From: Ruminococcaceae bacterium OttesenSCG-928-O06
Lineage (GTDB): Bacteria; Bacillota; Clostridia; Oscillospirales; Ruminococcaceae
DNA: 43,198 bases
Assembly (NCBI GenBank): GCA_030265505.1
Contig: JAJDGD010000006.1
Span: 1-43,198, forward strand
Direction: 5' to 3'
Part shown: one piece after another, positions 31,525 to 39,962 of the stretch
Layout: every line of letters begins with the position of its first letter
Numbering within the stretch: position 1 is the stretch's first letter
Program-made: the position numbers and the translations under genes
The notes under the pieces: model-generated
Seen by the model: the letters and a program-made list of their open reading frames with translations, nothing else
Database searches by the model: none
What the model was told of the DNA's origin: nothing

Positions 31525-33291
31525 ATGAAGAAAGCGACAAAACTGCTTGCGTTGCTTGCGGCGCTGGTAGTGTTGGTTGGCGCGTTTGCTGCCTGCACAA
31601 ACGATGGCGGCGGAACCTCCAGCGGCACCACCAGCGGCGGCGACACCAGCGGCGGCGATACCCCCAGTGGTGAGCTGCACATGAGCGTAAACCTGGCGTC
31701 CGAGCCCGAAACCATTGACCCCGCCCTGAACAGCGCCGTGGACGGCGCCGTTATGGCCCACCACTTCTTTGAGGGCCTGTTTAAATGGGTGGACGACGGC
31801 AGCGGCCTTGCCGACGGCACCGGCAACGCGAAGCTGGAGCTGGGCCAGGCGGCCAGCTATGACAAGAGCATCGAGAGCGACGGCTCTGTCATTTACACCT
31901 TTATTCTGCGCGACGACATTCTGTGGAGCGACGGCGAGCCCGTGACTGCCTACGACTTTGAGTATGCACTCAAGCGCCTGGCAAACCCCGCCACCGCCGC
32001 CTACTATGCCTCCATCATCGAAGGCGTCATCAAGAATGCCTCGGCCATTCGCAGCCCGGACAACCCGGACGACGACCCCGAGGAGTGGACCTTTGAGAAT
32101 GCGGCCGACCCCGACAGCCTGGGCGTGACCGCGCTGGACGAAAAAACACTCGAAATCATTCTGGAGAACGAGTGTGCGTACTTTACCGAGCTGCTTGCCT
32201 TCCCGCCCCTGTTCCCCATGCGCCAGGACACCATCGAGGCCAATGGCGACTTGTGGACCTATGACCCCGCCACTTTCATTACCAATGGGCCCTACAAGAT
32301 GGAAGCCTGGGAGCACAACAGCTACATCCACACCGTGAAGAACGAGCACTACTATGACTATGAGAACCTTGGGCCCGAGTCCATCCGTTACGTTTTGATG
32401 GACGACCAGAACGCCATGCTGGCCGGCTTCCGCAGTGGCGAGCTGGACTTCATCGAAGATGTGCCCATCGACGAGATTCCCGCGCTGCTGGATGCGAACG
32501 AGCTGCATGTGCTGGAGTACATCGGCACTTACTACCTGTCCTTCAACGTGCAGGCTGCCCCGTTTGACGATGCCCGTGTGCGCGAGGCCTTCACCCTGGC
32601 CATTGACCGCAACCACATCGTAGAGAACATCACCCGCACCGGCCAGGTGCCCGCCGACGGCTTTGTGCCCTACGGCATTGCCGACGCCGACCCCGCCGGG
32701 GACGACTTCCGCACTGTGGGCGGCCAGTGGTACAGTGTTGACCCGGCCGACTATGAAGCCAACTGCGAGCGTGCCCGCGAACTGCTGGCCGAGGCCGGCT
32801 ACCCCGACGGCGAGGGCTTCCCCGCTGTGGAGTACATGTACAATACCTCCGACGCGCACCGCGCTGTGGGCGAGGCCATGCAGGCCGACTGGCTGCGTGA
32901 GCTGGGTGTGAACGTGTCCCTGAACAACCAGGACTGGAACACCTTCCTGCAGACCCGCAAAAACGGCGACTTCCAGATTGCCCGCGACGGCTGGATCTCC
33001 GACTTTAACGACCCCATCTCCTTCCTGGATATGTATGTGAGCGGCAGCGGCAACAACAACGCCCAGCTGCGCAGCCAGGAGTTTGACGGCTACATCAACG
33101 CCTCCCGCGCCGCCACCGACCCCGCCGAGCGCATGGAGATTCTGCACGACGCTGAGAAGTTCATGCAGGACGGCTACATCGTTGGCCCCATCTACTACTA
33201 CACCAACAAGTACATGCTGAACGACAACATCGACGGCCTGTACTACACCCCGCTGGGCTACTTCCTGTTTGACTACTGCCACTACAAATAA
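31525..33291 (+). CDS. oppA: Peptide ABC transporter substrate-binding lipoprotein (SBP family 5)
   Basis: The ATG at 31525 follows GAGGAG; a Met five codons upstream lies in the ribosome site itself. The 588 residues begin with a lipoprotein signal, lipobox GAFAAC with Cys24, then a Gly/Thr/Ser-rich linker. The family-5 fold is clear: 'SEPETIDPALNSAVDGAVMAHHFFEGLFKW', 'FILRDDILWSDGEPVTAYDFEYALKRL', 'ITNGPYKMEAWEHNSYIHTVKNEHYYD', 'FNVQAAPFDDARVREAFTLAIDR' and 'RELLAEAGYPDGEGFP'. It captures peptides outside the membrane for OppBCDF. It is codon-rich in C-ending codons, as expected for high expression. Confidence 0.96.
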   Translation: MKKATKLLALLAALVVLVGAFAACTNDGGGTSSGTTSGGDTSGGDTPSGELHMSVNLASEPETIDPALNSAVDGAVMAHHFFEGLFKWVDDGSGLADGTGNAKLELGQAASYDKSIESDGSVIYTFILRDDILWSDGEPVTAYDFEYALKRLANPATAAYYASIIEGVIKNASAIRSPDNPDDDPEEWTFENAADPDSLGVTALDEKTLEIILENECAYFTELLAFPPLFPMRQDTIEANGDLWTYDPATFITNGPYKMEAWEHNSYIHTVKNEHYYDYENLGPESIRYVLMDDQNAMLAGFRSGELDFIEDVPIDEIPALLDANELHVLEYIGTYYLSFNVQAAPFDDARVREAFTLAIDRNHIVENITRTGQVPADGFVPYGIADADPAGDDFRTVGGQWYSVDPADYEANCERARELLAEAGYPDGEGFPAVEYMYNTSDAHRAVGEAMQADWLRELGVNVSLNNQDWNTFLQTRKNGDFQIARDGWISDFNDPISFLDMYVSGSGNNNAQLRSQEFDGYINASRAATDPAERMEILHDAEKFMQDGYIVGPIYYYTNKYMLNDNIDGLYYTPLGYFLFDYCHYK

Positions 33292-33323
33292 AGCGGTAGG
33301 TATAACGCCCAACCAGCAATAAC

Positions 33324-33362
33324 AAAGCCCCCTTTGGCCATGCGGCCAAAGGGGGCTTTTTA
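33324..33362 (+). terminator. Strong terminator after oppA
   Basis: A perfect 16-base-pair stem (33324-33339 with 33344-33359), a four-base loop and a T-tract end the opp locus. Confidence 0.9.
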
Positions 33363-33384
33363 AGCGTGGGTGCTGTGGCAGGTG

Positions 33385-33453
33385 CCCTTATCCGCCGCAT
33401 CCAATCGCGCATCGCTATGCTCGCGCTTGTGGTCGTGGGCGGCGCAAGCGGCC
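33385..33453. repeat. Second copy of the intergenic repeat seen near 7.0 kb
   Basis: The segment ATCCGCCGC-AT-CCAATC-GC-GCATCGC near 33391 matches the segment near 7015 in sequence and in placement, just beyond a terminator and at the 3' end of a minus-strand gene. It is part of a probable dispersed intergenic repeat family. Confidence 0.5.
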
Positions 33454-34662
33454 CTAGTGCATAGGTTCCAGCTCTGTGGTGGCAAACACAAGGTCTATGC
33501 CGTTGGCGTCCAAAAAGCCCTCGCAACGGCGGCGTATGCGTTCGGTCACCTGTTCGGCGTTGCCGGCTTTGTCTATGGTAAGCATTACGATATACTGGCT
33601 TTTGGAGTAACGGGCCACGGTGTCACTTTTGCGCAAAAGGCCGCCCAACATCAGGGTTTTCAGCTGGTTCATGGAGGAGGAAAGCTGCTTTGCGGGCGGG
33701 ATGTCCCCGTCTTTCCCCAAAAGGGTGAGAAGCAAAATCACCACGCTGCCGCCCGCGCGCTCAGAGGAGCGGGCCACCATCTGGTACAGGTATTTGAACA
33801 CGTCATAGGTGCAGTACAGCGGTCCGCTTACGGGGCCGTTCTCCCCCGCCACCTCGCGCAAATCCTCCTTGATGATCATGATGTCCTGCTCGATGGAATC
33901 CACAAGCTCGCTGGCGGCGGCGTAGATATCGCGTATCTCGGCGTTGGGCATGGTGCCCAGCTCCTCGGAGAACAGCCGCACGGTTTTGTTGTAGGCGGGG
34001 ATGATGGAGCGGTACATCTCCATGGCGTACAGCGCGCGGAAAATGTAGGTGTAATGGTTTTCGTCCAGAGGGTCCACCCGGGAAGCGGTGGTGGCAACGG
34101 CCAACAAATCGCTGTACTGCTCGGTGGCATAAAAACCCTCGCACAGGGCCTTTACAGTATCGGTGTACAGCTGGCGGTAGTACAGCGCCAAGGGCATTAC
34201 CCACATCTCGCTTTCCAGCTGGGGCAACAAATCGCCCTTATAAAGCTGCAGCCCTTCGCCCCAAAGCCGCAGTTTTTCGTCCATGTCCTGCGCGGCGCCG
34301 GCCTGCTTCACCTTGTCTTCGAACAGTTCTACGTCCACCTCGAAGTGGATGGCCGGGTTGCAGATATAGCCGCCGTTTTCAAACAGGATGGGGCTGTTGC
34401 GGGGGGCCTTGCCAGGGGGGCCAAACTCTTTGCGCAGGGCGTAGATGGTATTTTTCAGCACGTTGGCGGGGTCGGCCAAGTCTTCGTCGGGCCACAAGGC
34501 GCCAAGCAGCCGCGCCGCCGTGGAAGGGGCCGCCCGGTTGAACACCAAAAAGCAGAAAACCTGCCAGGGTTTGTTTATTTTTGTGGTATTTTCCAGCACG
34601 GGCACATCGTCGGCCCAAACGGAAAGCCCGCCCAGCATCTCTATGCGGATGGTGTTTGTCAC
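33454..34662 (-). CDS. BTAD-type transcriptional regulator with a degenerate GGDEF-like C-terminus
   Basis: The start is a GTG at 34662 after GAGGGGGG. The 402 residues have an OmpR-like winged helix ('IRIEMLGGLSVWADDVPV', 'NVLKNTIYALRKEFG'), then a bacterial transcriptional activator domain ('FEVDVELFEDKVKQA', 'LRLWGEGLQLYKGDLLPQLESEMW', 'YRSIIPAYNKTVRLFSEELG'). From about residue 300 the pattern 'SVVILLLTLLGKDG...RKSDTVARYSKSQYIVMLTIDKAGNAEQVTERIRRRC' resembles a GGDEF fold in which the GG(D/E)EF loop reads YSKSQ, so no cyclic-di-GMP synthesis is expected. It is the last gene of the pilus-like cluster, 36 bases after pilT. Confidence 0.8.
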   Translation of the reverse strand: MTNTIRIEMLGGLSVWADDVPVLENTTKINKPWQVFCFLVFNRAAPSTAARLLGALWPDEDLADPANVLKNTIYALRKEFGPPGKAPRNSPILFENGGYICNPAIHFEVDVELFEDKVKQAGAAQDMDEKLRLWGEGLQLYKGDLLPQLESEMWVMPLALYYRQLYTDTVKALCEGFYATEQYSDLLAVATTASRVDPLDENHYTYIFRALYAMEMYRSIIPAYNKTVRLFSEELGTMPNAEIRDIYAAASELVDSIEQDIMIIKEDLREVAGENGPVSGPLYCTYDVFKYLYQMVARSSERAGGSVVILLLTLLGKDGDIPPAKQLSSSMNQLKTLMLGGLLRKSDTVARYSKSQYIVMLTIDKAGNAEQVTERIRRRCEGFLDANGIDLVFATTELEPMH

Positions 34663-34698
34663 CGGTGGTCCCCCCTCTCCTGTGTTGTGTGGTAGCGC

Positions 34699-35763
34699 CT
34701 AGCTTTGCAGGCGCTTGCGCATCTCCTCCAGGTTTGTGCAATACTGCAAGGCGGCGTCGGCGGTGATGCAGCCGGCCTTATACAGGTTCAAAATGCTTTG
34801 GTCCATGGTAATCATGCCCATGGCGGCGCCAGCGTAAATGGCGGAGTCGATCTGGTGCACCTTGCTCTCGCGTATCATGTTGCGGATGGCCGGGGTGAGC
34901 AGCATAATCTCGAACGCGGGCACCAGGCTGCCGTCCACACTGGGGATAAGCTGCTGGCTTACCACCGCGCGTAGCACCATGCTAAGCTGGATGCGTATCT
35001 GGTGCTGCTGGCTGGGGGGGAAGATATCCAAAATACGGTCTACCGTGTTGGCGGCGCCGGTGGTATGCAGGGTGCTAAGCACCAGCTGGCCGGTTTCGGC
35101 GGCGGTAACGGCAATTTCTATGGTCTCGGCGTCGCGCATCTCGCCCACCAGTATCACGTCGGGGCTTTGGCGCAGCACCGCGCGCAGGGCGCTGGCATAG
35201 TCTATCGTGTCGCCGTTTATCTCCCGCTGGGAGACAATGCTTTGCTTGTGCCGGTGGATGAACTCGATGGGGTCCTCCATGGTAATGATGTGGCTGGCCC
35301 GCTGGGAGTTGATTTTGTCTACCAAGCAGGCCAGGGTGGTGCTTTTGCCGCTGCCGGCGGGGCCGGTTATCAGCACCAGGCCCTTGGTATACTCGCCAAG
35401 CTCCATCACCACCTCGGGGATGGAGAGGCTGGCGGGGTCGGGCAAGTCGAACATCACCACGCGCACCACGGCGGCCAGGCTGCCCCGCTGGCGGAAGGTG
35501 TTTGCCCGAAAACGCCCCACCCCCGGCGCCGAGAAGGAGAAGTCGTCGTCGCCGCACTCCAGCAGTTTTTCCATGGGGCGGTTGTTGGTAAGCGCATAAA
35601 TCTCTCGCACAAGGCTCTCCACGTCCGGCACGCTCAGCGGTTCCTCGCACGCGCGGGTAACCTGGCCGTCCTTGCGGTAGGCCGGGGGAAAGCCCGCAAT
35701 AAAAAACATGTCCGAGGCGTCGGCCGAGGTGGCGATGTGCAAAAGTTCATTCAGGTTCATCAT
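34699..35763 (-). CDS. pilT: PilT-type retraction ATPase
   Basis: The ATG at 35763 is ten bases behind GGAGG. The 354 residues show the secretion-ATPase motifs: Walker A GPAGSGKS (134-141), Asp box 'TMEDPIEFIH' (161-170), Walker B 'DVILVGEMRD' (202-211), His box 'STLHTTGA' (230-237) and the PilT-specific 'AIRNMIRE' near 285. PilT normally depolymerises type IV pili for retraction. No PilB-type assembly ATPase lies in the window, so this ATPase may act with an assembly ATPase encoded elsewhere or have taken a different role. It is inside a minus-strand operon with GspF and small membrane proteins. Confidence 0.94.
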   Translation of the reverse strand: MMNLNELLHIATSADASDMFFIAGFPPAYRKDGQVTRACEEPLSVPDVESLVREIYALTNNRPMEKLLECGDDDFSFSAPGVGRFRANTFRQRGSLAAVVRVVMFDLPDPASLSIPEVVMELGEYTKGLVLITGPAGSGKSTTLACLVDKINSQRASHIITMEDPIEFIHRHKQSIVSQREINGDTIDYASALRAVLRQSPDVILVGEMRDAETIEIAVTAAETGQLVLSTLHTTGAANTVDRILDIFPPSQQHQIRIQLSMVLRAVVSQQLIPSVDGSLVPAFEIMLLTPAIRNMIRESKVHQIDSAIYAGAAMGMITMDQSILNLYKAGCITADAALQYCTNLEEMRKRLQS

Positions 35764-35848
35764 AAGAGAAAGACCTCCATAGATGGAAAAAGGGGGTTCT
35801 GTAAAGGGTAGAGAAGGCGCAGTGGGTGTTTGCCACCGCGCGGGCACA

Positions 35849-36379
35849 TCAGTCGTCGCCGTGGCCCTCCCACAGCTGGCCGCCGTCGGGGGTCCAGCCG
35901 TCCACCAGGCGGGTAATTTGCTGCACCACAGTGTAGCGCCCGTCTTCGTGCAGGGGCTGCAGCCGCAGCACCGTCAAAAGCTCGGTGGTCTCGCTTACCG
36001 GGGTGATGAGTGAAAAGGTGAGCGCGTCGTCCTCGGCGGGTTGCCAGCCGTGGGCGGCGGCGAGAAGCCCCGCATTTGCGGCATAGGCCTCTGCGTCGTC
36101 GGCGTCTTCGCGCAGCTCGGCCAACTCGGCGTCCAGGGCGGCTACCTGGGCGGCGGCAATGCCGCGGGCGGCGGCGGCGCTTTGCGCGGTGGCAATGCCC
36201 CGGCCCTGGGTGCGCATGCTGGCGGCCGCGGTGGAAAGGCTAAGCATGGCCAGGGTGGCAAAGCACAGCACGGTAAAAATCATAAGCAGGCTGGTGGTGC
36301 CGGTGCCCACGCCGCTGCGCCGGCCCACCAGGGGCTTTTGGCGGCTTACCAGGGGTTGCTGCTGTGGGGTGGGGTTCAT
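35849..36379 (-). CDS. Pilus-cluster membrane protein, 176 aa
   Basis: I place the start at the ATG at 36379, seven bases from AGGAG. The ATG at 36385 would be only one base from it. The protein has a basic N-terminus of about 28 residues, one hydrophobic segment ('TTSLLMIFTVLCFATLAMLSLSTAAA', about 28-53), then an Ala/Glu-rich helical stretch and a small beta-rich C-terminal domain. The single N-terminal span followed by an exterior domain is pilin-like, but there is no Gly/Glu prepilin cleavage motif. I recall homologues in similar clostridial clusters without a named function. Confidence 0.7.
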   Translation of the reverse strand: MNPTPQQQPLVSRQKPLVGRRSGVGTGTTSLLMIFTVLCFATLAMLSLSTAAASMRTQGRGIATAQSAAAARGIAAAQVAALDAELAELREDADDAEAYAANAGLLAAAHGWQPAEDDALTFSLITPVSETTELLTVLRLQPLHEDGRYTVVQQITRLVDGWTPDGGQLWEGHGDD

Positions 36380-36473
36380 GGCCATTCTCCTTTCCGGCGG
36401 GGGTGGGGCTTTGCTTTTTCAAGTATAGACGGTTTTGCCCCAAATATCCAGCAGGGAGGCGTGCCCAAACGCA

Positions 36474-36875
36474 CTAGGGCGCGGGGCGGTAGCTGGCGGT
36501 AGACAGGGTATACAGCTCCTGCCCGGCGCGGTTGTGCGCGCTGGCGTCTATGTAGGTAAGCGTGCCCGCGCCCGAAGCCTGATAGTGCAGCGTAAGGCGG
36601 ATGGTAAAGGCGGGGCTGGCGCTTTCGGTGGCCTGCCAGTTTTCGTCGTAGGTGTACACAAGTGTCTCTTCGCCCCGCGCATCCGGCGCGGCAAGGCGCA
36701 CGGTTTCCACCAGGGCCAGGGTGTTGGTGCTGGCGAAGGACTTTTCGCGCGTCTCGCGCGTCATTTCACTTGCCTTGCCGAACACCAGCATCAAAAAGGC
36801 GCAGGCGATGCTGAACACCAGGATGTTGACAATCAGCTCGGCCAAAAAGGCGATGTTGCGGTACTTGGTTTTCAC
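36474..36875 (-). CDS. Prepilin-like small membrane protein, 133 aa
   Basis: The start is a GTG at 36875, overlapping the preceding gene's stop by four bases (GTGA), with AGGAGG upstream. The N-terminus 'KYRNIAFLAELIVNILVFSIACAFLMLVF' resembles a type IV prepilin whose Glu lies five residues into the hydrophobic stretch, but the Gly before the cleavage site is an Ile. The rest is a compact beta-rich domain. It is probably a minor pilin or pseudopilin, either uncleaved or processed atypically. Translational coupling with its neighbour suggests that the two form a complex. Confidence 0.7.
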   Translation of the reverse strand: MKTKYRNIAFLAELIVNILVFSIACAFLMLVFGKASEMTRETREKSFASTNTLALVETVRLAAPDARGEETLVYTYDENWQATESASPAFTIRLTLHYQASGAGTLTYIDASAHNRAGQELYTLSTASYRPAP

Positions 36876-37378
36876 AGGCGGCCTCCTTCCGCAATGGCGA
36901 AGGCCAGGTGGGTGGTGGTGTACTGGGGCGCCGGGCCCACCAAATCGGCGGTGAACAGGCCCTCGGGCGTAAGGGCGAAGCGGCAGTCCTCCAAAAGGGC
37001 AATGCGTGTGCCGTAGCCGGGCTCAAAGGCTTCGTCGGCGGGCACGGTTTCCTCCAGCAGGCGCCCGTTATTGTAGTGAATGCGGGTCTCCAGCACGGCG
37101 GCGCTGTCTTGCATGGCCACGGTGATGACCAGCACCTGCACGCCGTCCTCGTTGCGCAGGGCAATGGCGCCGCTTTGGTTGTTTTGCGCCAGCTTGGTGC
37201 GCAGGTAGCCCGCCGCCACCGAGGAATTGTGCGCGTCGTCTACGGTGGCCTGCACCTGTTTGTAGGCGCGGCCGCCGATCATCGCCAGCATTAGCGAGCA
37301 CAGGGCAAACAGGCACACCAGGCCCATGGGCAGCAAAATGCCCAGGATGGCGCCGCTTTTTTGCTTGTTTGGCTGCAT
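36872..37378 (-). CDS. DUF4860-like pilus-cluster membrane protein, 168 aa
   Basis: The ATG at 37378 is preceded by AAAGGGGG. There is one hydrophobic segment (about 9-35, 'GAILGILLPMGLVCLFALCSLMLAMIG'), then an exterior domain with 'SVAAGYLRTKLAQNNQSGAIALRNEDGVQVLVITV', which matches my recollection of DUF4860 proteins. The family is of unknown function but usually sits next to GspF/PilT-like genes in Clostridia. It is probably a pseudopilin-like filament part. Confidence 0.72.
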   Translation of the reverse strand: MQPNKQKSGAILGILLPMGLVCLFALCSLMLAMIGGRAYKQVQATVDDAHNSSVAAGYLRTKLAQNNQSGAIALRNEDGVQVLVITVAMQDSAAVLETRIHYNNGRLLEETVPADEAFEPGYGTRIALLEDCRFALTPEGLFTADLVGPAPQYTTTHLAFAIAEGGRL

Positions 37379-37434
37379 AGGCCGGGCCCCCTTTGGGTTG
37401 GCTGTTTGTGTGGCAAAATGGGGTGGGAATGTGG

Positions 37435-37764
37435 CTAGGTGCTGCGGGGCACCACCTTGATGGAGGGCAAAAGGCCCGGGGCGTAAGCGTCGTAATGCAC
37501 GGCGTAGCGGGTGTGGTCCACCTTCACGCGGTAGTGGGTCTCAATGTACTCTAAGCTGGGCGGGTAAAAGCCCTCGGTGGCGTAGCACAGCACCGCCGCG
37601 TTTTGTATGGCGTTCTGCGTGGCGGTGGCGCCCTCGGTGGAAGCATCGGTAGAAAAACTGCTTATTGCGAAGACAAAGGCCACAAACACCACCAAAAATA
37701 CCAGTAGGGAGAGGATGGTTCCCCGCCAGTGGGCGCGTTTGGATTGTTTTGCAGCTTGGCGCAT
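37435..37764 (-). CDS. Pilus-cluster membrane protein, 109 aa
   Basis: The ATG at 37764 follows AAAGGAGG. The basic N-terminus is followed by one hydrophobic segment (about 15-36) and a short exterior domain with 'AIQNAAVLCYATEGFYPPSLEYIETHYRVKVD', a pattern reminiscent of pseudopilins (a tyrosine/proline 'EGxYPxSLxYL' block after the N-terminal helix). The family is unnamed to my knowledge. It lies between the GspF-like gene and the DUF4860-like gene with gaps of about 50 bases, so it is certainly co-transcribed. Confidence 0.7.
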   Translation of the reverse strand: MRQAAKQSKRAHWRGTILSLLVFLVVFVAFVFAISSFSTDASTEGATATQNAIQNAAVLCYATEGFYPPSLEYIETHYRVKVDHTRYAVHYDAYAPGLLPSIKVVPRST

Positions 37765-37816
37765 GGTGGTGCCTCCTTTCGGCGCAGGGTGTAGGGCGAA
37801 AAGCGAAGAGACAGGC

Positions 37817-38860
37817 TTACAGGTCTGCCAGGGTTTGGGTCAGCGGCAGCATCACGCTTAGCAAAATGACGCCGATGGCGATGCTGAGCACGCCCACCAA
37901 AGCGGGCTCTACCAGGCCCAGCAGGCGGTCTATGCCGCTGTTGGCTTCCTCGGAGTAAATGGCCGAGAGGTTGTTCATGGCGGCCTCGGTTTGGCCGGCC
38001 CGCGCGGCAGAAAGCAATATCTTTGCCTCAAAGCCGTCCAGCACGCCGTGCTTTACCAGGGCGCGGCCCAAGTCCTCGCCGCCGTCCACGTCGGCCCGGG
38101 CGGCGGGTATTTTCTCTTTGATGCGGCGGTTGTCCACCAGGGCCCCGGCTTTGTCTATGGCCTCGCCCACAGAGATGCCCGAGGCCAAAAGCATGGCAAG
38201 CCCGCCGGTGAAGCGGCTGGCGTTCAGCGCGTAGTGGATGCGCCGGGTGAGGGGGAAATTTTCTGCCATGCGGGCCAGGCGCGCCTTGCCGCCGGGCAAA
38301 AGGTAAGACACCAGCACCAAAATGATAACCAGCAGCAGTGCCCCCACGACGATCATGGCCACACGCGCGGCCAAAAACGCGCTGGACATGCCCACGGCGC
38401 CTTCGGCGGGGTTCAGCGAGAGGAAGACGTTTTCAAACACCGGCAGCACAAACAGGATAAGCACGATGAGCACCACGCTCATCATCACCATTAGCAGCAC
38501 CGGGCCGGAAATGGCGCTGCGGATGCTCTGGGCCAGGGCCTCTTGCCGGCGGTAGTACTGCCCTAAAGACTCTGCCGTGCCCTCTAAGCGCCCGGCGTCC
38601 TCGCCAAGGCGCGTCATCTCCACCGCATAGGCGGGAAAAGCGCCGCACTGCTGTAGCGCCTGGCTTAAAATAAACACCTCGCCGCTGTTCAGTATCTCGT
38701 TCAGCTGGGTGGCCACGGTGGCCAGGCGGCTGCCCTCCATGTCGCCGGCTATGATGTCGGGACACTCGTTGGCGGGCACGCCGGCGCGCAGCAGCATGGT
38801 CAGGCTTTCAAAAAACGTGGCCAGGTCCTGCGGGGGCAATTCCTTCGTGGTTTTTGGCAT
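37817..38860 (-). CDS. Type II secretion system F / PilC-family inner-membrane protein
   Basis: The ATG at 38860 is seven bases after GAGGAGG. The 347 residues contain two T2SSF domains ('LATFFESLTMLLRAGVPANECP' ... 'FPAYAVEMTRLGEDAGRLEGTAESLGQYYRRQ' and 'LNASRFTGGLAMLLASGISVGEAIDKAGALVDNR' ... 'ILLSAARAGQTEAAMNNLSAIYSEEA') and three membrane helices (about 117-140, 164-186 and 318-340). GspF/PilC is the platform protein on which filament ATPases act. Its presence with PilT shows that the cluster encodes a filament or secretion machine. Confidence 0.93.
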   Translation of the reverse strand: MPKTTKELPPQDLATFFESLTMLLRAGVPANECPDIIAGDMEGSRLATVATQLNEILNSGEVFILSQALQQCGAFPAYAVEMTRLGEDAGRLEGTAESLGQYYRRQEALAQSIRSAISGPVLLMVMMSVVLIVLILFVLPVFENVFLSLNPAEGAVGMSSAFLAARVAMIVVGALLLVIILVLVSYLLPGGKARLARMAENFPLTRRIHYALNASRFTGGLAMLLASGISVGEAIDKAGALVDNRRIKEKIPAARADVDGGEDLGRALVKHGVLDGFEAKILLSAARAGQTEAAMNNLSAIYSEEANSGIDRLLGLVEPALVGVLSIAIGVILLSVMLPLTQTLADL

Positions 38861-38942
38861 GGGGCATCCTCCTCTGCGTTGGTGCTGGGGTGCAAGGCGC
38901 TGTGGCGGGCCGCAAAAAGCCGCACAGGTGTGAAAACAGGTT

Positions 38943-39962
38943 TTAGTGGTAGGTAAGGTCGGTATAGTTTTCTCCGTTGCCTATAAAGGCGCCGATGTTG
39001 CTGTCTTGCCCGGCGGCAAAGGTAACGTCTATGCGCGTCCAGTCGTTCGGGTTCACGGCCAGCTTCACGGCAATCCAGCCGGCCTCTTTCAGCCACACCA
39101 GGTTCCAGGCGTGGTATAATTCGGTGCCGTTGCTGCGTAGTACCAGGCCCTTCACCATGATGGTGGGGATGCCGTTGGCCCGCAGCATGGCCGCAGCCAG
39201 GGACGAATAGTCGTAACAAATGCCCTTGCGTTCGGCCAGGGTGCGGTCGGGGTCGGGCTCGTAGTTGCCCACGGGCACGCCCGAGTTTTCAGCCTTCTCC
39301 ACGTCGTAGCTGATGTTGTCGGCAATCCAGCTGTAAATTTGCTGCACCACTTCCAAATTGTCGCCACAGTGCTGCGTAATCTCGTGCGAGAGGGTGACGC
39401 AGTTCGAATTCTCGGTGTAGCGCACCAGCTGGTTTGGGATGAGGTACATGGTGAACTCGTCCGTCACCGTCACCTGCATGGACTCCACCCGCAAAAGGGA
39501 CGCCCAGGTTTGCTGGCCCGCGGCGTCCAGCCCGGCATAATACGTCAGCTTAAAGCTGTAGGCGCCGTTGCCCATGGAAAGGGGGATGCAGGTGGTACTG
39601 CCGTCTGTGGGCATCATATAACTGGTGTTTTCGGTGCTTTCAAAGTCGCCCTTGTACACAAACAGGCGGCCCAGCTGTGGCCCGGTGTACTGGGCCTGTA
39701 TATAGCCTTGGTCAATGTAGGTAAAGTCAATAAAACAGCTTACCGGGTTGCCGTCCAAATCGTTTTTGCTTACGGCCTGCAGGTTGTCCCCCACGGGCAG
39801 GGGCATTTGCACCGGGGGCGGGGTGCGCACATAGTCCGGGTTGGCAAGCGAGGGGCTGCCCTCCGGCGTGAAGCCTTCCTCGGGGGTGCAGCCGGCCATA
39901 AAACCGCCCGCCAAAAGCAGGGCCCCCAGCAGCAGGGCCGCTGCGCGAAGCCGGTGTCTCAA
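38943..39962 (-). CDS. Transglutaminase-like lipoprotein
   Basis: I place the start at the TTG at 39962, eight bases behind AAAGGGGG; a GTG at 39971 overlaps that site. The 339-residue product has a lipoprotein signal (GFMAGC, Cys25), a beta-rich domain (about 60-180) and a transglutaminase-like domain (about 185-300) with the catalytic Cys in 'ERKGICYDYSSLAAAMLRANGIPTIMVKGL', His in 'YHAWNLVW' and Asp in 'WTRIDVTF'. Such domains cross-link proteins, amidate or act as cysteine proteases. It should sit on the outer face of the membrane, and it is the first gene of the pilus-like operon, so it may process or cross-link the filament proteins. Confidence 0.88.
   Translation of the reverse strand: MRHRLRAAALLLGALLLAGGFMAGCTPEEGFTPEGSPSLANPDYVRTPPPVQMPLPVGDNLQAVSKNDLDGNPVSCFIDFTYIDQGYIQAQYTGPQLGRLFVYKGDFESTENTSYMMPTDGSTTCIPLSMGNGAYSFKLTYYAGLDAAGQQTWASLLRVESMQVTVTDEFTMYLIPNQLVRYTENSNCVTLSHEITQHCGDNLEVVQQIYSWIADNISYDVEKAENSGVPVGNYEPDPDRTLAERKGICYDYSSLAAAMLRANGIPTIMVKGLVLRSNGTELYHAWNLVWLKEAGWIAVKLAVNPNDWTRIDVTFAAGQDSNIGAFIGNGENYTDLTYH

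Noticed and set aside
31450-33312. Antisense frame of about 620 codons rich in Val and Gly over oppA
   Set aside because: It is a repetitive hydrophobic product caused by oppA codon use, without recognisable domains.
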